A DNA stretch of 64,000 bases, taken from NCBI GenBank assembly GCA_030549205.1, contig JAUKTV010000001.1, positions 3,410,001 to 3,474,000 of the forward strand, in the 5' to 3' direction. Under the pieces are notes generated by a model. It worked only from the letters and a program-made list of their open reading frames with translations. It was not told the origin of the DNA and searched no databases. Origin of the DNA: Apiosordaria backusii. Its lineage: Eukaryota > Ascomycota > Sordariomycetes > Sordariales > Lasiosphaeriaceae. Each line of letters begins with the position of its first letter. Positions within the stretch are counted from its first letter, which is position 1. Positions 1-11,573 of the stretch are shown piece by piece. The position numbers were made by a program, and so were the translations under genes.

Positions 1-651
1 ATAAATATAGACCTATATAAGGAATAGCGTAAAATATTAAAAATAAAGAGGGTTTTATTTATAGTATATAATAATAATTAAGTATTAAAAGAAGGTAAAT
101 TATAAAAATAATACCCTATAATATATAAAAGGTAAATATTATAATATAAGTTTATAAGGTATTATAAAATATAGTAAATTAATATATTAAATTAACTTAA
201 TAGTTAAAAAAATATTATAAAATAGTTATAAAAGATAAAACTTATTATAAGTCTTCGGCTTTATATTACTTTTTAAACTTTTCTCTATTTTAAAGCCTAA
301 ATACTTATTAAATTTACTAATTATAAGACCTAAATGTCTATTAAGTTTATTAATTACAAAACCTAAATATCTATTAAGTCTATTAACTATAGATTTAACT
401 AGCCGGCTAAATCTAACTATTAAATATACTAACCGGAAGCCATTTATAAAATATAAAGCGCTAACGTTTTACTATTACAGTGCGCTAACCGCCCGGGGCT
501 TCGGGCTACTTCAGAGGTCTAAAGACTATTGCGATTACTATAGCAAAGTATTAGTAAGCGCTATAATTCCAAGCCATTGGTTATTGTTGGCCCTATAGAT
601 TACAGGCCAAAATATACTATAAAGTCCACAACTAAGTGCTGTATTTCAACA
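1..651 (-). mobile_element. Copia LTR, reverse orientation, cut by window edge
   Basis: Reverse complement matches the 713-bp LTRs described at 14653 and 26604. The LTR start is at 651 (TGTTGAAATACAGC read on the minus strand) and the element runs leftwards out of the window. About three 33-bp internal tandem units are visible around 290-390. The first 450 bases are heavily RIPed (AT-rich, TpA-rich). The LTR head (about 440-651) keeps near-normal GC. Whether this is a 5' LTR or a solo LTR cannot be told from the window. Confidence 0.85.
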
Positions 652-654
652 TTT

Positions 655-1526
655 AGTATACTATTAAATTAACTACCTATTAAGGCATTTTAGCCTTCAC
701 TATTACACCTGCAATCGATATTAACTTTACTAACTATCCTTTTACCTTATCATTCTATTTAAAGGCTTTATCCTAAATCTCCATATTATTTTCTTTAATT
801 TACCGGTCTACATTAAAATCGATTAAATCCTATCTAAATTAATAGAATTTAATATATTAATCGATAGATAAAATAATAATAGTATATATAACGTACGTTT
901 GAATGTAAATAACGTTTATATTCTTCTACTTTTTACTCTCTTTTTTCGATATAGTTATTATTACGTCGGTTAATTTGAAATACTTATAATAATTTAACTT
1001 TAGGATTTTATACTTATAGACTTTCGGTATAGTAAATTATATATTACTATTATATTAATACTATCTTTCAATTGTTAAATTGTATAAAATAGATTTATAT
1101 TTAATACTGTAAGTAGTCGATTAAGTCTTAATATAGTAGGTAATATAGGAAAGTAATATAGTAGGTAATATAGGAAAGGAAGAAAAGTAGTAGATAAAAT
1201 CCTTTTTAACCTTATATAAACGCTAGTATCTGGCCCTAGCGTAGGCCAGTAAAGGAGTTATTAGTACAGTTATAAGTAATTCGGTAGTAAAGGAAGTGTT
1301 TAAAAGGTTTAGTTATAATATTATTATATAAGCTTATTATTAAACTCGACGGTGGAAGGTTCAGCTATATAATAAGTACATGATAAGTATGTAATAGTTA
1401 TATAACTATGACGGTAGCCTTAGGCAGTTTAAGTGGTATACTAGATTAACTGTGAAGAGAACTAACGTCAGGTGTGGCGTTGTAAAAGAATATTTTTTTT
1501 TGGAAGCTCCACTTCTCAGAGAGACA
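655..1526 (+). repeat. 0.93-kb repeat family, 5'-truncated copy
   Basis: Matches the copies at 10398-11345, 28386-29342 and (inverted) 13330-14251. It lacks the first part of the unit and abuts the copia LTR. It ends with the family's characteristic tail, GAAGCTCCACTTCTCAGAG plus AGACA, at about 1503-1526. Tandem short units around AATATAGTAGGTAATATAGG (1130-1180) are a family feature. No coding capacity is seen. Confidence 0.75.
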
Positions 1527-2212
1527 GACAAAAAACCTCCGTTAATATTTACCCGATTCTTTTAATACTATCCTTTCTATTAGTTTCTAATTTATTATAG
1601 AAAATAAATATTTTAATTATAAATAGTAATATCTTTTAAAGCTAATTTACTTTAAGTTTTTTATTTTTTTATAATAGCTTATATATTAGTTTTTTCTTTT
1701 TTTAACCTTTACTATTAAAGTAATAGTTAATAGTAACCTTATAAATGTAAATCTTATAAAAGTCTATAAAAAATTTTTATATTTTATTAAAAAATAAGTT
1801 AAGTTTATTCTATAGTAATTTAAAAACCTTTTAATTATAAGTATTAATACTATAATATATTATAAAAAGTATAGGATAGTAAGCTATATATAAATAAAGG
1901 AAGATAAGTATAATAAACTTCTATTATTTAAAAAGCTAATATAACCATATTATTTAAACTTTTATTAGAAAAAAAAGGCGTACCGAAAGTCCTAAACCTA
2001 CTACGGTAAGTCTTAACCATATAGGTAAATATTTTAAGTTTCTTATAAATTTTGTCGAGTTTATAGTTATTTTAAAGTATTAAAAGTAATATAGCCTTTT
2101 AATTATAATTAAAAAATCTACTTATAGTTTGAATAGTATAGTCAGCAGTGTACGTACTACTAATACTATAGGAAAAAAGAGATGACAGTTCAATTTATAG
2201 TAAAAAACGGTA
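1527..2212. other. AT-rich RIPed DNA without identifiable gene
   Basis: Long A/T stretches with frequent TAA/TAG/TTA in all frames. No match to the other repeats of the window was recognised by eye. GC content recovers at about 2213, at the start of the island. Confidence 0.6.
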
Positions 2213-2534
2213 TTTAGGAGCGCCTTTTTAGTGCCAAAAGGCCTCAAAAATGTGGCTTTCCGGTTAATTGGTTAGAAGAATTGATGGATTTGATGGATTT
2301 AATAGCCTTGGCGGTATGGGTGGTTAGGACCTAAAAAAACCAAATTGGATTTTTAAAACTCCCGTTTGCAACGTACAGAGAACACCCTGTGGTGACAGTG
2401 ACCTGACTGTCCGGACCTTACAGCGACCTTTGCTCACCACTGTCCACACCCCAGTCTGCCTTCCGAGGATGACCATCAGGATGCTGCATCGCAGCCGCAA
2501 CCGACCCAAAGTCTGATCAGAGACGTGGCTGCCC

Positions 2535-3357
2535 ATGCAGAGCCAACGCCGCTCCCGGGCGGGTTACGACTCCACAAGTCGACGTCGAGCAGCACGTCAG
2601 CAACCGACCCAGGCTTCCCGGTCACCGGCGGTGGCTTCTAGCGGGAGCTCCGACATGTCGATGCAGTCGGGGCGCACGCAGGCGACGGAGCGATCGTCGG
2701 CCGAGCGGTCATCGATATCGTCGGTGAACTACGGGCTGGTGCGGTTCAGCGAGGCAGCACGGGCCAGCGGGCAAGACCTGTCACAGATGAAGCTGGAGAT
2801 GCCGTCGGGCAGAAGCTCGCCGGGAGTGACGCCCACGCAGAGCAGCAGCGAAACATTGCCGGCGACGCGGTCGGCCGATCTCCAGGACTTTCGGCCGCCC
2901 ATGTACTCGATCCTCATCATCTGCCCACAGACGCACAGCCGCGAGGCGACGATCAAGCACATCGAGATAACGCTCCCCAAGGACATTCCGTACCAGATCA
3001 CGGCGCTGTCGACGGGCCAGGAGGCGCGGAGGCTGATCGGTGGGGAGGACTCGGTGCTGTTCACGCACGTGGTGGTCAACTTGCCGTCGCCCGAGGAGAT
3101 CGTGGCGCTGATGAACGAGATCTCGCTGTCGAGCATGATGGGGCGCGCGACCATCCTGACCCTGTCGGACTCGGTGCAGCGGTAGGCGGTCATGAAACTG
3201 GTGGGGGGGACCCCGCACGAGGAGATGCTGTCGGAGAGCCGGGTGGCGTACATCTACAAGCCGGTCAAGCCGTCGCGGTTCGCCGTCATCTTCGACCCGG
3301 CCAAGGAGCGCGACCTGAGCATCGACCGGAACCGGTCGACGGCGCAGCGGCTGGTGA
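2535..3357 (+). pseudogene. Hybrid histidine kinase fragment with in-frame TAG
   Basis: The translation resembles the region of fungal hybrid histidine kinases between the catalytic domain and the C-terminal receiver. A Ser-rich linker (2535-2890) is followed by a receiver-like segment with SILIICPQTHSREATIKHIE, a hydrophobic THVVVNLPSPEEI strand and a KPVKPSRF motif. An in-frame TAG at 3183-3185 breaks it. The reading frame continues unchanged afterwards to about 3350, so a single CAG-to-TAG change (CpA to TpA, RIP type) explains the stop. The catalytic H-box and ATPase domains upstream and the true receiver downstream are absent. At about 3355 the similarity stops and a different gene fragment begins. 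This looks like a dead gene piece; which kinase class it came from is uncertain. Confidence 0.65.
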
Positions 3358-4567
3358 GGCAGCATCACGACCCTCCTCGGACTGGCATTGTACCAACATC
3401 TATGGTCGAGACTATCCTCCAAAGGCCTCACTGTGCGCCACGTCGAAAGCTACCACCGTGCCTCGCGACTCTCGGCATCCATGTTCATGGAAATGTCTCT
3501 AAGCACCGCCTGGATCCTGGGTGCAGTAGGTCTGCTCTTCACATCTTGTGTCCCCCCGGTGCTGCAGTCGGCAGTCGGTCCGGTGGCATCCCGGAAGATA
3601 GTTCCTCGGCGGCTTCAGATGTACCATGCACAATTGGATCCACGGATGGCAACGACAGAGACGGCTGCTGGGGTTCCCGTTGGTGCGCGGTCCATGCTGC
3701 ATCGAACTGCGATATCGGCTCTGTACGGCGAGGAGTTGGGTCACCAGTATGTGCCGTTCAACGTGACGGGCTTGGCAAGGACAGCCAGCATGGATTTCGT
3801 GGACTTGGAATGTGACATTGTCGAAACCCCCGGGAGATTCACCAATGTGAGTGGGCTTTTCCTTTTTATGGTTGAGTATCTGCCAGGACGGTGCTGATGG
3901 CAACCAGGATGAGTGGTATTACAACTTCACGAGCACACGGATCAAAGACGGATGGACACATGTTGATTACACCTTTCTCGACTTCAATGCCACCTTATTC
4001 AACGGAACTCACTTCCTCTATCACAAATGTATAGCAAAGCCGGCGAGAGGTTGGTGCGGGGTCAATCTCGTCGAGGGTACAGGTGCCATGGGATCCTTCT
4101 CCTGCCACCGCGAGCGCTGGATCGAACCCCCATCCGAAGATGTATACGGCCCTGCCGCTGGTTTCGTCGCTATCGCTGCAGCATTCCACGCCGCATTTGA
4201 GGGAGAAGGCTGGGTGACGCGTCAAACACACCGCCCACAGCAGAACAGCTCCTTTGTCCTCGCCACGGCGAAATGGGAGGACCGTGGGAACTACACGATG
4301 CCCCCAAGGCTCATCGACCACTTCCAGCGTGTCCTCTGGCACATTCCAATCAACGCGCGCGCGAAAGAGATCCCGGCCGGACAAGAGGGCGGCAAGTACG
4401 ATCTTGATGGTGTAGTGGAGCTCCAAGTTCTCGACGAGCAACCGATCCTGCTCCAGAAGTTTGATTTCGTGAGAACATTTGCAACAATTGGAGTATGTCT
4501 TTCGGTTGGTGTTGGGGCCGTTGTCTGGCTGATAGTACTCCCAAAAGAATCAGGGAGACTTGCTTAA
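3358..4567 (+). CDS. Fungal membrane glycoprotein, 5'-truncated
   Basis: Two exons with one phase-0 intron at 3847-3907 (GTGAGT...CAG). The frame is open from 3358, just after a TGA at 3355, with no ATG until 3481, so the 5' end is probably lost. The encoded protein has a hydrophobic segment near the start (STAWILGAVGLLFTSC) and a lumenal or extracellular part with several N-X-S/T sites (for example NVT, NFT, NAT, NGT) and paired cysteines. Near the end is a transmembrane helix (FATIGVCLSVGVGAVVWLIV) followed by a short tail. An alternative end is possible: a CTTACAG acceptor at 4592 opens a further in-frame-looking tail to about 4709, but I could not find a convincing donor. Topology resembles Sordariomycete orphan membrane glycoproteins; I do not recognise a named family. 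It may be a remnant, given its fusion to the kinase fragment. Confidence 0.5.
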
Positions 4568-5004
4568 GACTCACTTGTCCAATCCCTTACAGTTTCTGGC
4601 AGTGGAGAGCCTGCCATCTCATATGCTTCCACGGCGGGACTGGACGATATACTAGACCATAAGGGCAAGGAGAAGCTTCGGTACCGGGGTGGCAACATCA
4701 CGGTAGAATAGAACAAGATCATGAATTGCTCTCTTCTCCTGCGGATAAGGCGCCGGATTACGTCTTGTATTGTTAAATGCGTCCATCAACTCAGAGTGCC
4801 CGGACGTTAAGGTAAGGGAAGGAGGGGGGAAAGGGTTGGGTTGGTGATGAGGGAGGGGGTGGTTGTGGTCGAGGGGATGGAAAGGGGTAGCTGTCATTAA
4901 CTTGGCCGGGAGGCAGGTGATGTTGACGTTGGGGATTGTGAGAGGAAGGGGAAGCTCAGGGACACCAAGACGACAGATCCCGACGGATGTTTTAGGCGGT
5001 TCAG

Positions 5005-5460
5005 GTGATTGGAAAACGAATCGCTACACGAACCAAGACCGGACGTCTGGTACCAGAAGGCTGTCTCGGTGGTCATTTGCATGCCTTCTTTTTGCCTAGA
5101 GATGCATATTTAGTCAGTCAGGCGCCAACGTTCAGTGGTGCTCCTTTTCCAACAACAATCTGCTATCCAGAGCTGTCGCCATGGCAACGGGCATACGCGA
5201 ATATCTCTCTCCCATTCCAGCGCGAGACGCTTATCTCGTACAAGAGCTGTGTGTTCTATGCCGAGCTTCTGACCTTCAACGGCGGCGTGATTCCCGGCAC
5301 GGGCGCCCCGCTTCCGTACGGTGGGATTGGGGATGAGGACATTCGCATTATTTTGTGGACGGCGGTGGAGAAGTTTAGGTGGTTTGAGCAGATTGGCGCG
5401 AAAGGAGTGTTGAAGTGTGATGTTGAGGCGCAGATTGAGTGTGGGATTTTTCATGCTTAG
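5005..5460 (+). pseudogene. Unidentified ORF without start codon
   Basis: A 151-codon open frame with GC-rich codon use but no ATG anywhere in the frame. The readable core (from about 5090) contains PTTICYPELSPWQRAY, NISLPFQRETLISYKS and a proline/glycine-rich GTGAPLPYGGIGDED stretch, ending in IECGIFHA. Composition looks protein-like (balanced, aromatic-rich), which argues for a former exon. It could be a 3' exon of the preceding gene or a separate truncated gene. No family recognised. Confidence 0.3.
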
Positions 5461-5708
5461 AGGGGAGTAGGAGGGGTGAGTGGGGGAGGTGAGGGGGAGA
5501 GGTGAGTGGGAGAGTTGAGTGGGAGAGGAGTGGGACTGATAGGGCGTTGTTGGCATTGGATTCGATTCGATTTGGAGATTGTTTCAACTGTTGGAAAACC
5601 GACGATTTGTCACTGTTGTTCGGCTACCTGAAAGTTTATCATAAGTGTGCTACCCCTGATATGCGACTCCTTTTGTCCAAAACAACCTGGAAAGCTCCTT
5701 TCTCAAGA

Positions 5709-6967
5709 TCACTTGATCGGTTCCACGCTGTAGGAAGTGTTGAGGTTCGAAGCCGTCGATCCGGAGTAGGTCCCCTCGATCGGGGTGTCGATGTAGAACC
5801 CATTCCCATAATCCGCGCGGAGATGACCGGACCACGGAATTTCCTTTACCGCCAGCGTCGTGTACGTCGCTTTGTGGGTGAGCTTGTGGCCCGGCGGGAT
5901 GGTTACCTGCTGCTCCATGCCCAAGGTCTTCTCCTCGAACTTCTCAAGGCCCTTCTCAGTTTCGTAGGTACCGCTCGTCTCAGAGCTGAATTCGGTACCC
6001 GTCTTAGTCGTAGCGCCGATCCCGAACACCTCGGCGCTTACCTCGACCTCGATCGAAGACTTGAAGCCCGAGGTGACCGCCTTACTCTCTGTCACGGTGA
6101 GGTGGCTGCTGATTGTGGTCTTACAGTCCCACTTGAGCGTAGCGGTCATATCGTTCTTGGTGAGGTTGCGGGTGGTGCCGCGGGCGACGTCAGAGACCTG
6201 GACCTCTTTGGTCAGCAACTCATCAGGGTAGTCAACCTTGTCGACGGTCAGGCGGTAGGCGAGGGGTGGCTTAGGTCCCCAGATCGGGGCCAGCTGATCA
6301 ACGTACGCGCTCTTGCGCGAGTTGAAGCCGATGAGCATCATACCGGGCGGTGCGTCCCATCTGAAGGGCTCACCATACAGTCCGCCGACGACGGGGTGGT
6401 TGTGGTTGACGACTTTGGTTTTGGTGTGCGTCGTGATGAAGTGGAGACGGTGCACGCTGCCGCCCGGCGTGGCGTGGCCTTCGACGGCCGTGATATGCTC
6501 ATCGTCCGCCAATTCGATAACAACCGGGCGGCTACCGATGGGAGGTATGCGGATGTTGTCTCCTAGCACGATGTCGGTCCACCCGGGGTTGCCGCAGATG
6601 GAACCATGTATCGGCTCCTTGGCGCCACGGTTGTAAGTGATCGAGTAATCGACGAGCTCCCAGACGCCGCTGTTGGCGTTCCCGTTGTCATACATGTGAA
6701 TGCTGCGGATGTACACACCCAGTGGGTTAGGGATAAACGCTAGGTCGCTATCCATCCATCCACCGGGTCCGCCCTGGGGCTCCCCAATTCCAAGTACTGG
6801 AGTTGTGTTGCCCGAGTCGCGCCACAAGACCTTGTGCAGATGTTAGCCTGTACAGAAGGCGGTATGTTAAGAGCAAGAGAGGGCCAGGCACTTACGCCGA
6901 GTTGGCGCACCCAGGTATCGGCATCAGTTCCGATGGAACAAGGGTGACAGGCCGATTGTTCAGTTTT
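5709..6967 (-). CDS. Jacalin-like/aerolysin-like (natterin-type) protein, 5' end unresolved
   Basis: The main exon (5709-6830) encodes about 370 residues. The N-terminal half looks like a jacalin-type beta-prism lectin: a GGPGG entry, an E-hITAVEG strand and a GFNSRKSAYVD turn near its end. The C-terminal half (from about residue 200) is Thr/Ser-rich alternating beta sequence of the aerolysin/ETX-MTX2 fold, with an FGIGATTKTG hairpin-like segment. This architecture is known from natterin-like and Dln1-type pore-forming proteins; in fungi such proteins are suspected defence or interaction factors. An upstream exon is supported by a phase-0 intron at 6831-6895 (GTAAGT donor, GCTAAC branch, unusual AAG acceptor), but that exon reaches a TGA at 6968-6970 without an ATG. 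If unspliced, the first ATG would lie about 25 codons into the main exon. The gene may be 5'-truncated or have further upstream exons in the AT-enriched DNA at 6970-7200. There is no signal peptide in the visible part. Confidence 0.65.
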
Positions 6968-6970
6968 TCA

Positions 6971-7543
6971 GGCGAATGGGCTTCCTCGACAAGTCGGTCT
7001 CCGTACAAATACCCTCTTACAGTTCTACTAGCCAATTATATAAAGTCCGGAAGCTCGGTAAGGTATAGAAACGGTTCCTTGCTTAAAAGGGTACTGACGA
7101 TCTGTAGAACATTCTCGATCTGCAGAGCCCCCTACCGTAGCCTATACCGAACTTCTTAATAAGCAAGAACTGTCAGCTTCTCCTTTAAGTTTGCAATGCA
7201 GTGCTAATGGAGGATAGCGCTGAAAGGGCAGTAGCATCAACGCAGGAGTGGAATAAGTGGAAGAACGTTCTCGAGTGGGTCCTGTGGTCGGAAGGGGCCA
7301 CAATACTGCACCGCACATGGATAGTCACGGCTTTGCTACGTGGATCACTGCTCAGAATGCTAATTAGCTCAGGAATTCGACGAAAGACCAAGGCGCCGCC
7401 TGCCTGGTTAGTAAAATGACGACTTCATCTCGTATCGCTGACGCAAATGTTTTTATGCGATCAATTCGCCTTTATGAGCAACTTAAGCTCCCACGTACAT
7501 GCGCATCGTCTACAAACTAGCAGGTGCGTCTCAAGCTTCAATA
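6971..7543. other. Intergenic, partly AT-enriched, no gene seen
   Basis: Small open frames here (7185-7419) overlap on both strands and have no recognisable protein character. The region 7000-7180 is richer in A/T than its neighbours and may be mildly RIPed, which could have destroyed the 5' end of the preceding gene. Confidence 0.5.
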
Positions 7544-8395
7544 TCAGTTGCTATCGCCATGGAAAATGAAACCTCCGCCGCGTCCTGACTCGTCGACCAA
7601 TTCGGCACGCAAATTCTCCAATTCCTTGCTCATCGACTCGGGGCTAGCATTCTCCTGAAGGCGTTCAAAGTCGAGTAGTTTCACCCCTTCTTCCGTGACG
7701 AGGAAGTTGTATCGGTTCACATCCCCATGTACAAGTCCCAGTTCGTGGAGTTTCCCTAGAGCGGTTTCGCAGACGCTCAGATCTCGGAAGGAAGCAGAGC
7801 GTCCCTCTATTTTCTCCAATAGAAAACCCATGATGCGTCCATTCTCATGGACATGGGCGAGGAAGCGTGGGGCCAGTCCGTAACCCTCAAGTAACTGATA
7901 TGCTCTCGTTTCTTGTTCGATGCGAGGCAGCTCCCATTCGAAACGGGCTATTTTGGCGATCACGGTGGCTTGTGACGGGAGAATGATTGGAAGGATCGAA
8001 TGTGAGATGGCTTCGAAAGCCATTGCCGTGAGCTGTTTTGTCTTTTCCAACTCTAGACAATCAACCTTGGTATGATGCCATTGACACTTGACGCCAGCTA
8101 GTGTTTGGTTCAAGATGGAGGTTTTCAAGTCGCCACTGGTTTTATCTCGTGAGATGTTGGCCACGGTCCATTCCTCGTTGTAAGGAAGAGGGGGCAGGGA
8201 CTGAAGGGGGAATGAAAGTGTGTCTCTGTCAAAGGTTCCGGGAGATATGACGAGATATTTGACTTGGTTTCCGATTCGCAGTCGGTATTCGCTGTCAAAA
8301 GAATCGTCATCGTCCACTTCCATGGACAGGATAATCGGCTGCATTGGCGGGTTTGTAGTGTGATCGCCAGACATTGTCACCATTGGACCACTCAC
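7544..8395 (-). CDS. Protein-kinase-like / aminoglycoside phosphotransferase-like protein
   Basis: Single intact exon, 283 residues. It carries the small-molecule-kinase version of the kinase fold: Lys148 (in AKIARFEW) as the ATP-anchoring lysine, Glu162 in the alpha-C-like IEQETRAYQLLEG helix, the catalytic loop HGDVNRYNF at 223-231 (HxD....N) and LLDFE at 240-244 as the metal-binding Asp motif. An acidic DDDDS stretch lies near residue 30. Fungal genomes hold many such genes, often automatically named 'alpha-galactosidase A precursor' or 'phosphotransferase', whose substrates are unknown. All catalytic residues are present, so it is probably active. It is the only intact gene in the 2.2-8.7 kb island, transcribed towards the jacalin/aerolysin-type gene. 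The C-terminal lobe is short, as is usual for this group. Confidence 0.7.
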   Translation of the reverse strand: MSGPMVTMSGDHTTNPPMQPIILSMEVDDDDSFDSEYRLRIGNQVKYLVISPGTFDRDTLSFPLQSLPPLPYNEEWTVANISRDKTSGDLKTSILNQTLAGVKCQWHHTKVDCLELEKTKQLTAMAFEAISHSILPIILPSQATVIAKIARFEWELPRIEQETRAYQLLEGYGLAPRFLAHVHENGRIMGFLLEKIEGRSASFRDLSVCETALGKLHELGLVHGDVNRYNFLVTEEGVKLLDFERLQENASPESMSKELENLRAELVDESGRGGGFIFHGDSN

Positions 8396-8659
8396 TGTAA
8401 GACTATCAGCGGATGTGTCTGAAGAAAGTCAAACTTAGAAGAGATGTAGCATTCGTACATTTATGCTTCGAGGTTTCCTTTACCGTCGCATGCCTCCTTC
8501 TTTCTCTCCCCTTTTTTTTTCTGCTGAGAGGGGGCGGTGTTCGAATGTCAGGGTAGCTCTCCAGCTGCGGTGGAGAGCCGAGATTGCTACTAGAACTGGT
8601 ATTGAGCTGCTTCAGAAAATTGATGGCCAACATACCTTAGCGGGAAACCGTGCATCTCT

Positions 8660-9831
8660 ATAAGGCTTGCCAAGTAGCGTAAGGCTTACAGATAAACAAA
8701 ACTTGTAGATTTATAGCCTTGCAGACTTACAAGCCCTACTTTCCTATATAAAGCTTTACTTTTTCTCCTGGTATATATAAGTTAATAAACACTAGTATAA
8801 ATCGCAATCGGAAATATAGTTTATAGTATATTTATAGTATAGATTGTATTAAATTATTATTTAAGATATTAAAATAAAAGATATAAATGTTTTCTTAAAG
8901 ATAAGGGGAGTTAATAAGGCCAGTATTTACTTTTATAGTATAGAAAACCTAGCTTAAAAACTATACTAGCCCTATATTAATAACCTCCCTTATTGCTATT
9001 TATCTATATCCTTCTATCCTTTTTAATTCTATAGATATTATTATTTAAATATTATAATATAAAACTTTAAATACTAATACTAACTATTATTTACTTACTT
9101 TATATTTAAATTGCTATTAAATATAACTACTTAATACTTTGTACGACGGTAAAAATAATAAACTAAAAGCTTAATATAAAGCGACGCTTTATAAAAAGTC
9201 TCTATCGCCTAGTCTTAAGTAATTAATTAACCCTTTTTAATATCTTCTTTATTTTTATTTAAGCCTCTAATTAACTAGTCCCCTTTAATAAAGAAATCCT
9301 ATACTATTTTAATTAAAATACGTCCTAACTGTACTTATTAAATTAATAACTATAGTTAATTAAATATAAAGGATATCGTTATAGTACGTTAAGTATATAT
9401 ATACTATAAAAATTATAACTCCTATATTATTAAAGTTAAATTAATATTTAATAGTTTTAATAACGACTTTAAATATTAATATAAAGTAGCTAGATCTCTA
9501 TTATTAGTAAGTAAGAATTGGAGGGACTAATTAAGGTAATAGATACTAGCCTTAATAATAAAAGGATCTATTATACTTAATAATAAAGCTAAAGGATATT
9601 AAAAATTAAAGGTAAGTAAGAAGATATCGTCCCTATAATATTATTAATAAATAAATTTTAAATATTAATTAAAATTTAAAAAAAAAACATACTCTTTATT
9701 ATTATTTAAAAAGGATTTAATACAGCGCCCTTTGGTAATAATTCAAATATAGTACTTTATTAATTTAATTTATATACTACTATTAAAAAATATCTTATCA
9801 AAATTTAATATATCCTATATATACTTAAAGT
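8660..9831. other. RIPed AT-rich DNA
   Basis: GC falls sharply at about 8690. The stretch is dense in TAA/TTA/TATA and has no open frame. It contains short AT-rich words shared with the rest of the block but no boundary I can place. Confidence 0.7.
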
Positions 9832-11573
9832 CTTAAGGTTCGGTGGTATATACATAAGACATAACATATAGATGCTTACAATCGATATAATAGTATCTTT
9901 AGGTTATTTAGTATAGGTATTTAACTGGCTATCTATCAGGTTATCTTATCCTTTACTATTACTCCTACAATAATAATTAATATTTCCAACTATACTTTTA
10001 CCTTATTCTTCTATTTGAATACTTTATTCTAATTCCATTTATTATTAATCTACCAGTCTACTTCAAAATCAATTAAATTCTATCTAAATCGATAAAGTTT
10101 AATATATTATTTAGAAAATAAAGTATCGAAAGTATATATAGTTAACTTTTAAATAAGGGAGAGGTTTTTATTTTATTTCTTATTATCTTTTTTCAGTATA
10201 GTTATTATAATATTAGTAAATTTAAAGTAATTGCCGTTATTTAATTGTAAGATTTTATATTTACAGGCTTTTAATATAGTAAATTATATACTATTATTAT
10301 ATTAATATTATCTTTTAATCATTAAATTATATAGGATAAACCTATATTTAGTACTATAATCGATTAAGTTTTAATATAGTAAGTAATATAAGAGAGGACT
10401 TAAGGTTCGGTGGTATATATATAAGACGTGATATACAGATGCTTACGATCAATACAATAGTATCTTTAGGCTATTTGATATAGCTATTAGACTGGCTACT
10501 TAATCTATTAGGCCGTTTTATCCTTTACGATTATTACTGCAATATTGATTAACTTTATTAACTAGTCTTTTACCTTATCCTTCTTTTTAAAAGCTTTTTT
10601 TTAAATCGTTTTATCCTTAATTTAATACTTCCATTTAAAACTGATTAAATCTTATCTAAATGAATAGAGGTTAATATATTTAATATAAAATAAAGTAACG
10701 ACAGTATATATAGTTAACTTTTTAATAAAGGCAATGTTTATATTCTACTTATTATTATCTTTTTTCGGTATAACTATTATAATGTTAGTAAATTTAAGAT
10801 ATTTATAGCGATTTAATTTCAAGATCTTATACTTATAAGCTTTCAGTATAATAAATTATATACCTCTATTATATTAATACTATCTTTTAATTATTAAGTT
10901 ATATAAAATAAACCTATACTTAATACTATAATTAATTAAGTTTTAATATAATAGGTAATATAAAAAAGAAATATAGTAGGTAATATAAGAGAGGAATGTA
11001 ATAAGTAATATAAAAGAGGAACAGTAAAGAAAAGTAAATAAGATTTTTTTTAACTTTATATAGGTATTAGTACCTAGCCCTAATATAGGCTAACGAAGGA
11101 GTTATTAGTACGGTTATAAGTAATTTAATAATAAAGGAGGTGTTTAAAAGGTTTAGCTATAATATTATTACGTAAGTTTATTATTAAATTTAACAGTAGA
11201 AAGTTTAGTTATATAATAAATACGTAACTATAACAGTAGCCCTAAGCAGTTTAAGTGGTATACTAGATTAGTTATAGAGAGAACTAACGCCGGGTATAGC
11301 GTTGTAAAAGAAATTTTTTTTAGAAGCTCCACTTCTTAGAGAGACAATATAAGAGAAGAATATAGTAGGTAATATAAGAAAGTAATATAGTAAGTAATGT
11401 AAAAGAGGAAAAAAAAAGTAATAGATAGGATCCTTTTTAACCTTATATAAGCGCTAGTACCTGGCCTTAGTATAGGCCGGCAAAGGAGTTATCGGCACAG
11501 TTATAAGTAATTCAGTAATAAAGGAAGCGTTTAGAAGGTTTAACTATAATGTTATTATATAAGCTTATTATCA
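9832..11573 (+). repeat. Two nested copies of the 0.93-kb repeat
   Basis: The outer copy runs 9832-10397 and resumes 11346-11573. The inner copy is complete, 10398-11345. Both begin CTTAAGGTTCGGTGGTATAT. The inner one ends with the family tail GAAGCTCCACTTCTTAGAG plus AGACA. The outer copy stops abruptly at about 11573, before its own tail. At the nesting point, similar words (ATATAAGAGAGGA and ATATAAGAGAAGA) sit on both sides of the inner copy and could be a target duplication, although that motif is also repeated inside the family. Confidence 0.75.
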
